Assembly (NCBI GenBank): GCA_934130105.1
Contig: CAKOXL010000001.1
Location: 1-64,000, forward strand
DNA length: 64,000 nt
Reading direction: 5' to 3'
Source: an uncultured Bacilli bacterium
Lineage (GTDB): Bacteria > Bacillota_I > Bacilli_A > RF39 > UBA660
Below the pieces are notes generated by a model. That model saw nothing but the letters and a program-made list of their open reading frames with translations. It ran no database searches and was not told the origin of the DNA. Made by a program: the position numbers and the translations under genes. This document shows, piece after piece, positions 8,853-16,940 of the stretch (the first letter of the stretch is position 1; every line of letters begins with the position of its first letter).

Positions 8853-9125
8853 ATGAAAAAAGCAGAATTAGTAGAAGCAGTAGCAGAAAAAGCAGGTTTA
8901 ACTAAAGCAGACGCTGAACGTGCAATTAAAGCTATTTGTGAAGAAATTCAAGGAGTATTAGTAAAAGGAGATAAGATTACTCTTCCTGGATTTGGTACTT
9001 TCTCAGTAAGTGAAAGATCAGCTCGTGAAGGACGTAACCCACAAACTGGTGCTGTAGTTAAAATTGCTGCTAGTAAATCAGCTAAATTTAAACAAAGTTC
9101 AACTTTAAAAGCAGCTCTTAACTAA
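8853..9125 (+). CDS. hup: DNA-binding protein HU
   Basis: 90-residue histone-like protein that bends DNA and compacts the nucleoid. The sequence starts 'MKKAELVEAVAEKAGLTKAD' and has the family signature 'GFGTFSVSERSAREGRNPQTG' in two parts, with the 'RNPQTG' beta-arm tip. The ribosome site GGAGG is strong, and a promoter and terminator frame the gene as a single unit. Position after spoIVA matches Bacillus, where hbs follows spoIVA. Confidence 0.97.
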   Translation: MKKAELVEAVAEKAGLTKADAERAIKAICEEIQGVLVKGDKITLPGFGTFSVSERSAREGRNPQTGAVVKIAASKSAKFKQSSTLKAALN

Positions 9126-9145
9126 TATATAGATTAAATGATAGT

Positions 9146-9176
9146 AAAGAATGATTAACTTCATTCTTTTCTTTTT
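9146..9176 (+). terminator. Terminator behind hup
   Basis: Nine-base stem AAAGAATGA / TCATTCTTT around TTAACT, followed by a T-rich tract. Confidence 0.8.
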
Positions 9177-9191
9177 GAATTTGGAGGCAAT

Positions 9192-9578
9192 ATGAAAAAA
9201 CTAGTTATTTTAATACTAATTATTTCTTTAATATCAGGATGTCAGAGTAAAAACAATAATTTAAAAAATGATCAAATAAGAAAAATAGATCAGTCAACTG
9301 TTTATGCTAGTATAAATGATAGTAATATTTATATAATCGATGTAAGGGAACCAGATGAATATAGCCAATCTCATATAGAAAATGCCTATAATGTACCATA
9401 TACTTCAATTACTGATATTAGTAAACTAAATATTAATTTAGATTCTAAGATAATAGTTTACTGTCAAAGTGGAAATCGTAGTAGAATGGCCGCTAATAGG
9501 TTAATTGAAATGGGATATACAAATGTTTACGATATGGGTGGTATTATATACTGGAATTATGAACTTGTAACTGAATAG
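9192..9578 (+). CDS. Rhodanese-like lipoprotein
   Basis: 128 residues with a lipoprotein signal ('LILIISLISGC', lipid-modified Cys at the end of a short hydrophobic stretch), so it should sit on the outer face of the membrane. A single rhodanese domain follows: 'IDVREPDEYSQSHIENAYN' and the active-site loop 'CQSGNRSRMA', where the Cys can carry a persulfide. The family moves sulfur or reduces thiols; the substrate is not known. The gene follows hup, with its own GGAGG site, and is near cca. Confidence 0.85.
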   Translation: MKKLVILILIISLISGCQSKNNNLKNDQIRKIDQSTVYASINDSNIYIIDVREPDEYSQSHIENAYNVPYTSITDISKLNINLDSKIIVYCQSGNRSRMAANRLIEMGYTNVYDMGGIIYWNYELVTE

Positions 9579-9605
9579 TTATGTTATAATAAAATAGGTG
9601 GTAAT

Positions 9606-10706
9606 ATGCTAAAAACAGCTTTAAAATTGATACAAGAAATAGAGAATAATGGTTACAAAGCTTATATCGTAGGTGGTTTTGTTAGAGATAAAATACTTGG
9701 TATTAAATCAAATGATATTGATATTTGTACTAATGCAAGGCCTAGTGATATTAGAAAAATATTTCCCAGCTCTTGTTTATCTAATGAGGATTATGGATCA
9801 GTTACTGTAATTATTAAAAATGTTAGGTTTGAAATTACTTCTTTTCGTAGAGAAATTACGTATTTAAATAATCGTAAACCAATTGAGTTTGAATATATTG
9901 ATGATTTATTAGAGGATTTAAAAAGAAGAGATTTTAAAATTAATACTCTTTGTATGGATAAAGATGGTAATATTATAGACTTATTAGGTGGTAATAATGA
10001 TATAATTGCTCGTGAAATTAATACTGTTGGAGATAGTTATTTAAAGTTTTCTGAAGATTCATTACGTATCTTAAGAGCAGTAAGATTTGCAACTATTTTA
10101 GATTTTAGACTTAGTGATGATGTTAAACAAGCTATCATAAAAACTAAGAAATATTTAAAAAATTTATCATTTGAAAGAAAAAAAGAAGAATTGAACAAAA
10201 TCTTTGCAAGCATTCACGTAAAATATGGCGTTAAATTATTATTAGCACTAGGCCTTGATAAAGAACTTGATCTTGATAATTTACGTAATATTAAGCATTT
10301 TGATGATCTAATGGGTGTATGGGCTCAACTTAATGTTTTAGATATTTACCCATTTTCTAAAAATGAGAAAGAGCTTATTAATGATATAAATAAAGTATTA
10401 CCTCTTAATAATCTAGAGCCTCTAGTACTATATAAATATGGTTTATATGTAAATAGTATAGCAGCTGATATTAAAGGTATTAATAGAAAATTAGTAACTA
10501 AAAAATATAATGAATTACCAATTAAGTGTCGTAGTGATATCTTAATTGACGGTAACAAAATAATGAGTTTACTAGGTACTAAGCCTGGCAAGTATATAAA
10601 AGATATAATTAATAATATAGAAAAAGAAATAGTAAATGGTAATTTACCTAATGATGAAAATGATATAAAGAACTATATATTAAAATATTGGAGTACACAT
10701 AACTAG
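9606..10706 (+). CDS. cca: CCA tRNA nucleotidyltransferase
   Basis: Adds or repairs the 3'-CCA of tRNAs using CTP and ATP. The 366-residue product has the class II nucleotidyltransferase features in order: 'GGFVRDKILG', the metal-binding 'NDIDICTNA', 'RREITYL', and the 'RRDFKINTLCMD' motif, followed by 'LKFSEDSLRILRAVRFAT'. The C-terminal helical body is short, as in Firmicutes enzymes without an HD domain. It ends at a clear terminator (10692-10716). Confidence 0.93.
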   Translation: MLKTALKLIQEIENNGYKAYIVGGFVRDKILGIKSNDIDICTNARPSDIRKIFPSSCLSNEDYGSVTVIIKNVRFEITSFRREITYLNNRKPIEFEYIDDLLEDLKRRDFKINTLCMDKDGNIIDLLGGNNDIIAREINTVGDSYLKFSEDSLRILRAVRFATILDFRLSDDVKQAIIKTKKYLKNLSFERKKEELNKIFASIHVKYGVKLLLALGLDKELDLDNLRNIKHFDDLMGVWAQLNVLDIYPFSKNEKELINDINKVLPLNNLEPLVLYKYGLYVNSIAADIKGINRKLVTKKYNELPIKCRSDILIDGNKIMSLLGTKPGKYIKDIINNIEKEIVNGNLPNDENDIKNYILKYWSTHN

Positions 10707-10716
10707 TGTACTTTTT
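10692..10716 (+). terminator. Terminator behind cca
   Basis: AGTACAC / GTGTACT stem with a seven-base loop and following Ts; it overlaps the end of cca. Confidence 0.75.
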
Positions 10717-10759
10717 AACATTTTTTGGTATAATATATGATGTTTAGTGGGGTGATACT

Positions 10760-11440
10760 ATGAAAAGCAGCAAGTTGATAGAAATTTTAAAAAAAGGAAA
10801 TTTTGTAGTACCGTTATATTTATTTCAATTAAGGGATAAATTTAATATTAAATTTAATGAATTTATTTTCTTAGTATACTTAACTAATTTAGGTGATAAA
10901 ATTATCTTTAATCCTAACTCTTTAGCAAGTAATTTAAATTTAACTTTGGAAGAAGTATTATCATATATAGATACCCTAACTGAAAAGGGTTATATTACTA
11001 TTGAGGTTATCAAAAATGATAAAAATGTAATGGAAGAATATATTGTATTAGATTTATTCTATGAAAAATTAACTAATATCATGATTGATGATATAAATAA
11101 ATCAAAAATTGAAGATGAAAAGAATAGTAATATATTTGAAATTATAGAAAAAGAGTTTGCAAGACCATTAACATCCATCGAATATGAAATAATTAGTGCT
11201 TGGTTAGAGGATGGTACTAAAGAAGAATTAATTTTAGAAGCTATAAAAGAAGCCGTTTTTAGTGGTGTATGTAATCTAAGGTATATTGATAAAATTTTGT
11301 ATGAATGGGGCAAAAAGGGTATAAAAACAGCTAAAGATGTAGAAAAAAATCGTACTGAGTTTAAGGAAAAGCAAGAAAAGAAAGAAAAACTAGAGCTTTT
11401 TGATTACGACTGGTTTGATGATGACGATGAATCAAATTAA
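10760..11440 (+). CDS. dnaD: DNA replication initiation protein DnaD
   Basis: 226 residues with the N-terminal winged-helix DDBH1 domain and the C-terminal DDBH2 domain ('EKEFARPLTSIEYEIISAWL', then 'NLRYIDKILYEWGKKGIKT'). DnaD works with DnaB and DnaI to load the helicase at oriC and at stalled forks in low-GC Gram-positives. The acidic tail ends in 'DWFDDDDESN'. The 3' end overlaps nth, as in the conserved dnaD-nth pair. Start ATG follows GGGGTGATACT. Confidence 0.92.
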   Translation: MKSSKLIEILKKGNFVVPLYLFQLRDKFNIKFNEFIFLVYLTNLGDKIIFNPNSLASNLNLTLEEVLSYIDTLTEKGYITIEVIKNDKNVMEEYIVLDLFYEKLTNIMIDDINKSKIEDEKNSNIFEIIEKEFARPLTSIEYEIISAWLEDGTKEELILEAIKEAVFSGVCNLRYIDKILYEWGKKGIKTAKDVEKNRTEFKEKQEKKEKLELFDYDWFDDDDESN

Positions 11441-12062
11441 TGATATTAAGTTAATAGAGGATTATTTAGATTCTTTATTTCCTAATCCCAAATGTGAATT
11501 AAATTATACTAAAGATTATGAACTTCTAATAGCTGTTATGCTAAGTGCCCAAACTACTGATAAGGGTGTAAACAAAGTAACGGCAATATTATTTAATAAA
11601 TACGATACACTAGAAAAGCTAAAAGATGCTAAATTAGCTGATATAATTAAAATTATAAAACCAATTGGTACTTATAATCGTAAAGCAACCTATTTATTAG
11701 AAATTGCTAATATCTTATATAATGAATATGATGGCAAAGTACCATGTAATCGTAAGCAACTTGAATCAATGCCAGGAGTTGGTAGAAAAGTTGCCAATGT
11801 TGTTTTAAGTGAATGGTTTAAGCTACCTAATATAGCTGTTGATACTCATGTTAATCGTGTTAGTAAACGTCTAAAATTGGCAAAAGAAGATGATAGTATC
11901 TTAACCGTTGAAGAAAATCTTAAAAAAATTTATGCAAAAGATAACTGGAGTAAAAGACATTTACAAATGGTTTTATTTGGAAGATATGTATGTAAAAGTA
12001 ATAAACCATTATGTCAAAATTGTAAATTGAGTAATATATGTAATAAAAAAGTAATCGATTAG
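11427..12062 (+). CDS. nth: Endonuclease III
   Basis: DNA glycosylase/AP lyase that removes oxidised pyrimidines. Visible are the helix-hairpin-helix with catalytic Lys ('MPGVGRKVANVV' in 'LESMPGVGRK'), the catalytic Asp in 'AVDTHVNRVSKRL', and the Fe-S cluster cysteines spaced C-X6-C-X2-C-X5-C at the C-terminus. The gene overlaps dnaD. Several in-frame ATGs (11418, 11421, 11427) are possible and none has a strong ribosome site; 11427 is my choice. Translation is probably coupled to dnaD. Confidence 0.93.
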   Translation: MNQINDIKLIEDYLDSLFPNPKCELNYTKDYELLIAVMLSAQTTDKGVNKVTAILFNKYDTLEKLKDAKLADIIKIIKPIGTYNRKATYLLEIANILYNEYDGKVPCNRKQLESMPGVGRKVANVVLSEWFKLPNIAVDTHVNRVSKRLKLAKEDDSILTVEENLKKIYAKDNWSKRHLQMVLFGRYVCKSNKPLCQNCKLSNICNKKVID

Positions 12063-12073
12063 ATTACTTTTTC
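12044..12073. terminator. Bidirectional terminator between nth and mscL
   Basis: AAAAAGTAATC and GATTACTTTTT pair around GATTA. It holds the stop codon of nth on one strand and of mscL on the other. Confidence 0.85.
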
Positions 12074-12468
12074 GTTTTATTATTATTTTTTAATAAATCT
12101 CTTATTTCTTCTAAGAGAATAACTTCATCACTTTTAGTCTTTTCAACTTTTTCCTCATCAACTTTTTTCTTTCTCCTAGTTAACAAATTAATTGTCTTTA
12201 CAAACATAAAAATACAGAAAGCAACAATTAAAAAGTCAATTACATTCTGAATAAAGTTACCATAGCTAATAGTTGCATCTTTAAACTTTAATGTTAAATT
12301 GGTAAAATTAATACCACCTAATATTACTCCGATAATAGGCATCAATATATCATTTACTAAAGATGTAACGATTTTACCAAAAGCAGAACCAATAATAACA
12401 CCAACGGCTAAATCAACAACATTGCCACGAGCAATAAATTCCTTGAATTCACCAATAATTTTTTTCAT
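12064..12468 (-). CDS. mscL: Large-conductance mechanosensitive channel
   Basis: Membrane pore that opens under hypo-osmotic stress. 134 residues with the family start '[20 protein letters not shown]', the gate helix '[20 protein letters not shown]', a second membrane helix ('[17 protein letters not shown]') and a Lys/Glu-rich cytoplasmic tail. The ribosome site AAGGAGG lies directly before the ATG. Convergent with nth, sharing a terminator. Confidence 0.95.
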   Translation of the reverse strand: MKKIIGEFKEFIARGNVVDLAVGVIIGSAFGKIVTSLVNDILMPIIGVILGGINFTNLTLKFKDATISYGNFIQNVIDFLIVAFCIFMFVKTINLLTRRKKKVDEEKVEKTKSDEVILLEEIRDLLKNNNKTKK

Positions 12469-12558
12469 ACATCCTCCTTCAATTTAATTATATCTTGATT
12501 AGATAAATAGGACAAGTTCTAACTTTTTTTAATTATCATATATTTTAGTGGTGATAAA

Positions 12559-13299
12559 ATGATACCATTTGTTATTACTTTTCTAGCTGGTTGTAGTACT
12601 TTAATAGGTTATTTATTTGTTTATTTTAAAGGTAATCATAAAAATATATTAGTATCATCTCTTTCATTTGCTAGTGGTGTTATGGTTATGATATCAATAT
12701 CTGATTTATTGCCGTCATCTTTTTCATGTATTAATACTACTTATTATGTAGTTCCAACCTTCTTAATATGTAGTATATTTACAACAGTTGGTGTTTTAAT
12801 ATCTATGATGATTGATAAATATTTACCAGATAATTCATATCAAGATGGTAAATTATTTCGGGTTGGAATGATTTCTATGATAGCAATTATTCTTCATAAC
12901 ATACCAGAAGGAATTGCTACTTTTCTAACATCTAACCATAATTTAAAACTAGGTATTACTTTAGCAATAGCTCTAGCTTTACATAATATACCAGAAGGTA
13001 TTAGTGTTAGTGTTCCCATTTATTATAGTACTGGTAGCAAAAAAAAGGCCTTTTTTTATACGTTAGTATCTGGTATGAGTGAATTTTTAGGTGCTATCTT
13101 TGCCTTTTTATTTTTATCAAAATTTAATAGTGAAATATTTATGGGATGTTTATATGCTATAATTGCTGGTATAATGATGCATATTTCTGTTTATGAATTA
13201 TTACCAACAAGTCTTAGATATAAAGAAAATAGTAAAACCATTATTTTTTTCCTAGTAGGTGTATTATTTATGTATATTAGTAGCCTATTATTGCATTAA
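12559..13299 (+). CDS. zupT: ZIP-family metal (zinc) transporter
   Basis: 246-residue integral membrane protein with about eight helices. Two 'HNIPEG' motifs, in helices IV and V, form the binuclear metal site of ZIP transporters, and the helices around them ('AIILHNIPEGIATF', 'ALALHNIPEGISVS') match the bacterial ZupT type, which imports zinc and other divalent metals. The start follows GGTGATAAA. Monocistronic, ended by a strong terminator. The exact metal cannot be read from sequence. Confidence 0.85.
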   Translation: MIPFVITFLAGCSTLIGYLFVYFKGNHKNILVSSLSFASGVMVMISISDLLPSSFSCINTTYYVVPTFLICSIFTTVGVLISMMIDKYLPDNSYQDGKLFRVGMISMIAIILHNIPEGIATFLTSNHNLKLGITLAIALALHNIPEGISVSVPIYYSTGSKKKAFFYTLVSGMSEFLGAIFAFLFLSKFNSEIFMGCLYAIIAGIMMHISVYELLPTSLRYKENSKTIIFFLVGVLFMYISSLLLH

Positions 13300-13304
13300 A
13301 TTAT

Positions 13305-13345
13305 AAAACCCCAATTCAAGTTTAAATTGAATTGGGGTTTTAAAA
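13305..13345. terminator. Strong terminator
   Basis: Perfect stem AAAACCCCAATTCAA / TTGAATTGGGGTTTT around GTTTAAA. The A-run and T-run make it usable from both strands, for the ZIP gene and possibly for the penicillin-binding protein gene opposite. Confidence 0.9.
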
Positions 13346-13393
13346 GTTTTTTTATTGTCTATTTTTACTTGATTAGTTCAAATTGAGAATTTT

Positions 13394-16018
13394 TTATTCT
13401 TCTTCTTGATCAGGATTAGCAGTAGGAGTAGGTGATGGTGTAGGAGTCGGTGTTGGTACTATAATATCACTTGGATCTTTATATACAAATTCATATACAG
13501 CAGGATCACTCATATTTTCACTATAATTTTTAAATGTTGTAACAACTTTGTAAGTACCTGAAATATTAGAATTTGCTTCAATTGTATACGAATTATTAGT
13601 AGTAAAGTCTAATAATACATCACCATAATATACATTATATCCAAATTCTCCAAAACTTTCATTACCAGTAGGAGTATTTAATTTAGACCAACTGATAGTT
13701 ATTTTTTTAGTATTTTCATCGTAAGAAACTTTAAGATTGCTAACTGTTTGAAGTTTATCATATTTTGTAGATATTTCAGTAGGTTCATTACCTGTTTTAA
13801 AATATTCACAAGTAATTTGATCTTCTGGTGTACTAGCACTAGGTAAAGCAGGAGGCCAACTACCTTTTTCTACACACTTTTGAGTTACTGTAGTAGGTTG
13901 TTCAAATGTCTTTCCAGAATTTTTATTAAAGACAACATTTCCTATTGCTCTATATAATTTACCTCTTTCAACACCAGCTGTATTTACACGTAAATGATTA
14001 GTACTACTTACATTTTGGTATCCAAGCCACATTGAAACAGCATATTCAGGATCATATCCTACTATCCAAGCATCATTAATAGCATCACTTGATAAATTAA
14101 GTTTTTGTTTATCTTCGCTAGTAAAGTTAGTAGTACCAGTTTTAGCAGCTAATGTTACACCATTAATTTTAGCACCACTACTTAGACCACTTTCAACTGC
14201 CGTTACTAACATATCACTAATCATGAAGGCTGTTGCTTCACTCATTACTTTAGTTTCTTTTGGTTTAATTGTCTTTATATCATTATTTTCTCTATATATT
14301 ATTTTATTAACAGTTAAAGGTTCAATATAAGTACCACCATTGGCAAATGCGGCATAAGCTGCAGCCATTTGAAGTACTGTAACACCATCTATCGCACCTA
14401 TTGAACTTGATTCGTATAACTGTCCATTAACAGTTTCAGGTGTTAAACCTAGGTTGGTAACAAATTCATATATTTTTTTATTTCCTACTTGTTCCTGAAC
14501 TTTTTGAAATGCCTTTAAAGCAGGAATATTTCTAGATAGTGAAAGAGCTGATCTAATACTTATTTGTCCTAGATACTTACTATCTGAGTTAGTAATTGCT
14601 TGACCTGTTGAATATTTCCAAGGTTCATCAACGATTTGTTCATAAGTTGACCAGTTTAAATATTCAATTGCGGGTGCATAATCAAATATTGGTTTAGCAG
14701 TAGATCCTATTTGATTTGTCTCTTGTGTTACAAAATTCCAATCACCAGCACTTCTATTATGTCCAGCTCCAACAGCTACTAGTTTTCCAGTTGAAACTTC
14801 AATAACAGCTGCACCACTTTGGATAGTATCATTAATCCATTTATATTTATTATTACTATTATATACTTCATCAATTCCAGCTTGTCTTGTACGATCCATG
14901 TTAGTATATACTAAAACTGAAGTGTAATATGGGTTAATACCATGTTTAGTTTTTAATTCTTCAACAACAGTATCAATATAACTTTGATATGCTGATGTTT
15001 TCTTTTTTCCAGAAAGAAGTGATGTAATAGGGATACTATTAGCCATTTCAGCTTCTTCTGCGGTTATATAAGAATGTCTAACCATTAAATTTAATACAGT
15101 ACTTCTTCTTTCATAAGCCTTAGCTGGATATTTATATGGATTATAAACAGTAGGGTTATTAAATATTCCAACAAGAAGTGCAGCTTCTGATAAGTTTAAG
15201 TCCTTAACACTTTTTCCAAAATAAGTTTGTGAAGCTTGTTCAACACCCCAAGCATTATTACCAAGATCATAATTATTTACATAATATTCAATAATTTCCT
15301 CTTTGGTAAAATTTTTCTCTAGTTTAAATACAGCTAAATATATATCAGTAAATTTACGTATTATTCCGTCAATTCCTTCACTTTCATTACCAGTATAAGT
15401 ATTTTTAATTAATTGCATTGATAAAGTAGAAGCACCACCAGCATCTTTATTTCCTAAAATCTGTCCTATACTTGCCTTAATAAAACGAGGTGCATCAAGA
15501 CCATTATGTTGAAAGAATCTAGAATCTTCAGTTGCGATTAACGCATCAATAAATACTTCAGGTAAATCATCATAAGTTATATTTTCTCTTAATTGTGAAC
15601 CAATTCTAGTAATTTCTTCTCCATCTTTATCATATAAAATACTTGCTTCTGATTTATTAAGTTTGCTAACATCAAATTCAGGAGCATTAGTAACTATATA
15701 TCCAATAAAAACTGAAATACCGATGCAAACTAATATAGCTATCGTAAAAAAGAATATTAATATAAAGTTAATTACTCTTCTTCTTTTCGGCTTCGATTTA
15801 GTTTTATCAAGGATTCTAGCTATAAGTAATATAAGGATAATACCAATAGCTATTATAATAGTTAATAGCATTCCAAACTTAAGGTAGCTAATTAAAAGAA
15901 GTGCTAATAAGATAATACCAATTATAATAACTGGTTTTTCTATTTTAGTATTTTTTCTACTATTTTTAGGTTTATTATTTTCTTTCACATTTGTTTTTTT
16001 GACTGTTTTTGCCATCAT
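13394..16018 (-). CDS. ponA: Class A penicillin-binding protein (PBP1A type)
   Basis: Bifunctional peptidoglycan synthase, 874 residues. Order: Lys-rich cytoplasmic tail; hydrophobic segments around residues 30-110; glycosyltransferase 51 domain ('EDSRFFQHNG' with catalytic Glu, 'GASTLSMQLIKN'); transpeptidase domain with 'GSTAKP' (SxxK serine), 'SLSRN' (SxN) and 'KTGTT'; an Fn3-like domain near 760-850; and a Pro/Thr tail 'PTPTPTPSPTPT'. More than one hydrophobic stretch before the GT domain is unusual, since one anchor is typical. The start overlaps the recU stop (ATGA). The next ATG, 16015, has better spacing to GGAGG. The recU-ponA pairing is conserved in Bacilli. Confidence 0.95.
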   Translation of the reverse strand: MMAKTVKKTNVKENNKPKNSRKNTKIEKPVIIIGIILLALLLISYLKFGMLLTIIIAIGIILILLIARILDKTKSKPKRRRVINFILIFFFTIAILVCIGISVFIGYIVTNAPEFDVSKLNKSEASILYDKDGEEITRIGSQLRENITYDDLPEVFIDALIATEDSRFFQHNGLDAPRFIKASIGQILGNKDAGGASTLSMQLIKNTYTGNESEGIDGIIRKFTDIYLAVFKLEKNFTKEEIIEYYVNNYDLGNNAWGVEQASQTYFGKSVKDLNLSEAALLVGIFNNPTVYNPYKYPAKAYERRSTVLNLMVRHSYITAEEAEMANSIPITSLLSGKKKTSAYQSYIDTVVEELKTKHGINPYYTSVLVYTNMDRTRQAGIDEVYNSNNKYKWINDTIQSGAAVIEVSTGKLVAVGAGHNRSAGDWNFVTQETNQIGSTAKPIFDYAPAIEYLNWSTYEQIVDEPWKYSTGQAITNSDSKYLGQISIRSALSLSRNIPALKAFQKVQEQVGNKKIYEFVTNLGLTPETVNGQLYESSSIGAIDGVTVLQMAAAYAAFANGGTYIEPLTVNKIIYRENNDIKTIKPKETKVMSEATAFMISDMLVTAVESGLSSGAKINGVTLAAKTGTTNFTSEDKQKLNLSSDAINDAWIVGYDPEYAVSMWLGYQNVSSTNHLRVNTAGVERGKLYRAIGNVVFNKNSGKTFEQPTTVTQKCVEKGSWPPALPSASTPEDQITCEYFKTGNEPTEISTKYDKLQTVSNLKVSYDENTKKITISWSKLNTPTGNESFGEFGYNVYYGDVLLDFTTNNSYTIEANSNISGTYKVVTTFKNYSENMSDPAVYEFVYKDPSDIIVPTPTPTPSPTPTANPDQEEE

Positions 16019-16602
16019 AACACCTCCACGTGTTTTTTAATAATTTCTAAATAATCAAGTCTAGGAGCATATTTTTCGTTTATTTCATGTCCCTTTTCTA
16101 AAAAATATTCATATGGAATTGATTTCCTACTAGTATTTTCAATGTATTTAAAAAAATCATCCGCAAAAAGTAAGAATGTTTTATTGTATTTTGTAAACCT
16201 TACAATTAAAAAACATACTCCACCATTATTTAAGATGTTCTTCAAATGTTTTACTTGATGTTCATGTATATTTTCAAGTGGAAAATAGCTTTCATTATTA
16301 GTCTCTTTTGCTTCAAAATCAATATATTTTCCTTTATATAATCCATTATAATCGGTAGTAGAAGGTGCTTCAAAATAAGCTTCCTTGATTGTAATTTTAC
16401 CTGTTTTATTGGTTTTACTTGGGTAATTTACTTTTAGTATTTTTATTGGGGTCGGTTTTTTATATATAAAAGCTTGCCCTGTATCGACATAATATTGGTT
16501 TGACATATTAATGTCATTTTCTAAATTCATACCACGATTATTATGAAATACTTCTTTTTTGTTAAGTATTTCTTTGAGGGGATTAATACCACTATATTCC
16601 AT
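16015..16602 (-). CDS. recU: Holliday junction resolvase RecU
   Basis: 195-residue PD-(D/E)XK nuclease that cuts Holliday junctions and helps chromosome segregation in Firmicutes. Visible are 'NNRGMNLENDINMSNQYY', the catalytic stretch 'DYNGLYKGKYIDFEAKETN' (Asp ... Glu-X-Lys) and 'HQVKHLKNILNNGGVCFLIV'. Start ATG follows GGTGATTAT. It overlaps the PBP gene by four bases, so the two are translated together. Confidence 0.95.
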   Translation of the reverse strand: MEYSGINPLKEILNKKEVFHNNRGMNLENDINMSNQYYVDTGQAFIYKKPTPIKILKVNYPSKTNKTGKITIKEAYFEAPSTTDYNGLYKGKYIDFEAKETNNESYFPLENIHEHQVKHLKNILNNGGVCFLIVRFTKYNKTFLLFADDFFKYIENTSRKSIPYEYFLEKGHEINEKYAPRLDYLEIIKKHVEVL

Positions 16603-16745
16603 ATAATCACCTATCCAAACATATTATACTATATTAATCACTTTTTTCAAACTTTTTTATTAGATGATTTTGTAAAAAAAATGGCTAGTTTTGTCGAATT
16701 TATGTTTTTTTAATCAGATTATTTTATAATAAAAGCGGTGATATT

Positions 16746-16856
16746 ATGAATTATTTACAAGTAATAGAAATATTAAACAAAATGGATAAAAATATCTTAA
16801 AGTCAAAGTTAACTACTTATACATTGGTATCAAATAATTATAAAAATGATATTTAA
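16746..16856 (+). CDS. Possible small protein of 36 residues
   Basis: ATG preceded by GCGGTGATATT, which is the ribosome-site pattern used by several genes here (for example sufC). It encodes 'MNYLQVIEILNKMDKNILKS' plus 16 further residues, an amphipathic helix followed by a polar tail. It could be a real microprotein or the start of a decayed gene. TATAAT-like bases lie just upstream (about 16724). Confidence 0.4.
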   Translation: MNYLQVIEILNKMDKNILKSKLTTYTLVSNNYKNDI

Positions 16857-16940
16857 TTTCTAAATATAATTTATTTAAGTCTTTTTATTGAATTATTTTA
16901 ATTTTTTTGATACAATTACATCAATAATAGGAGGTACACT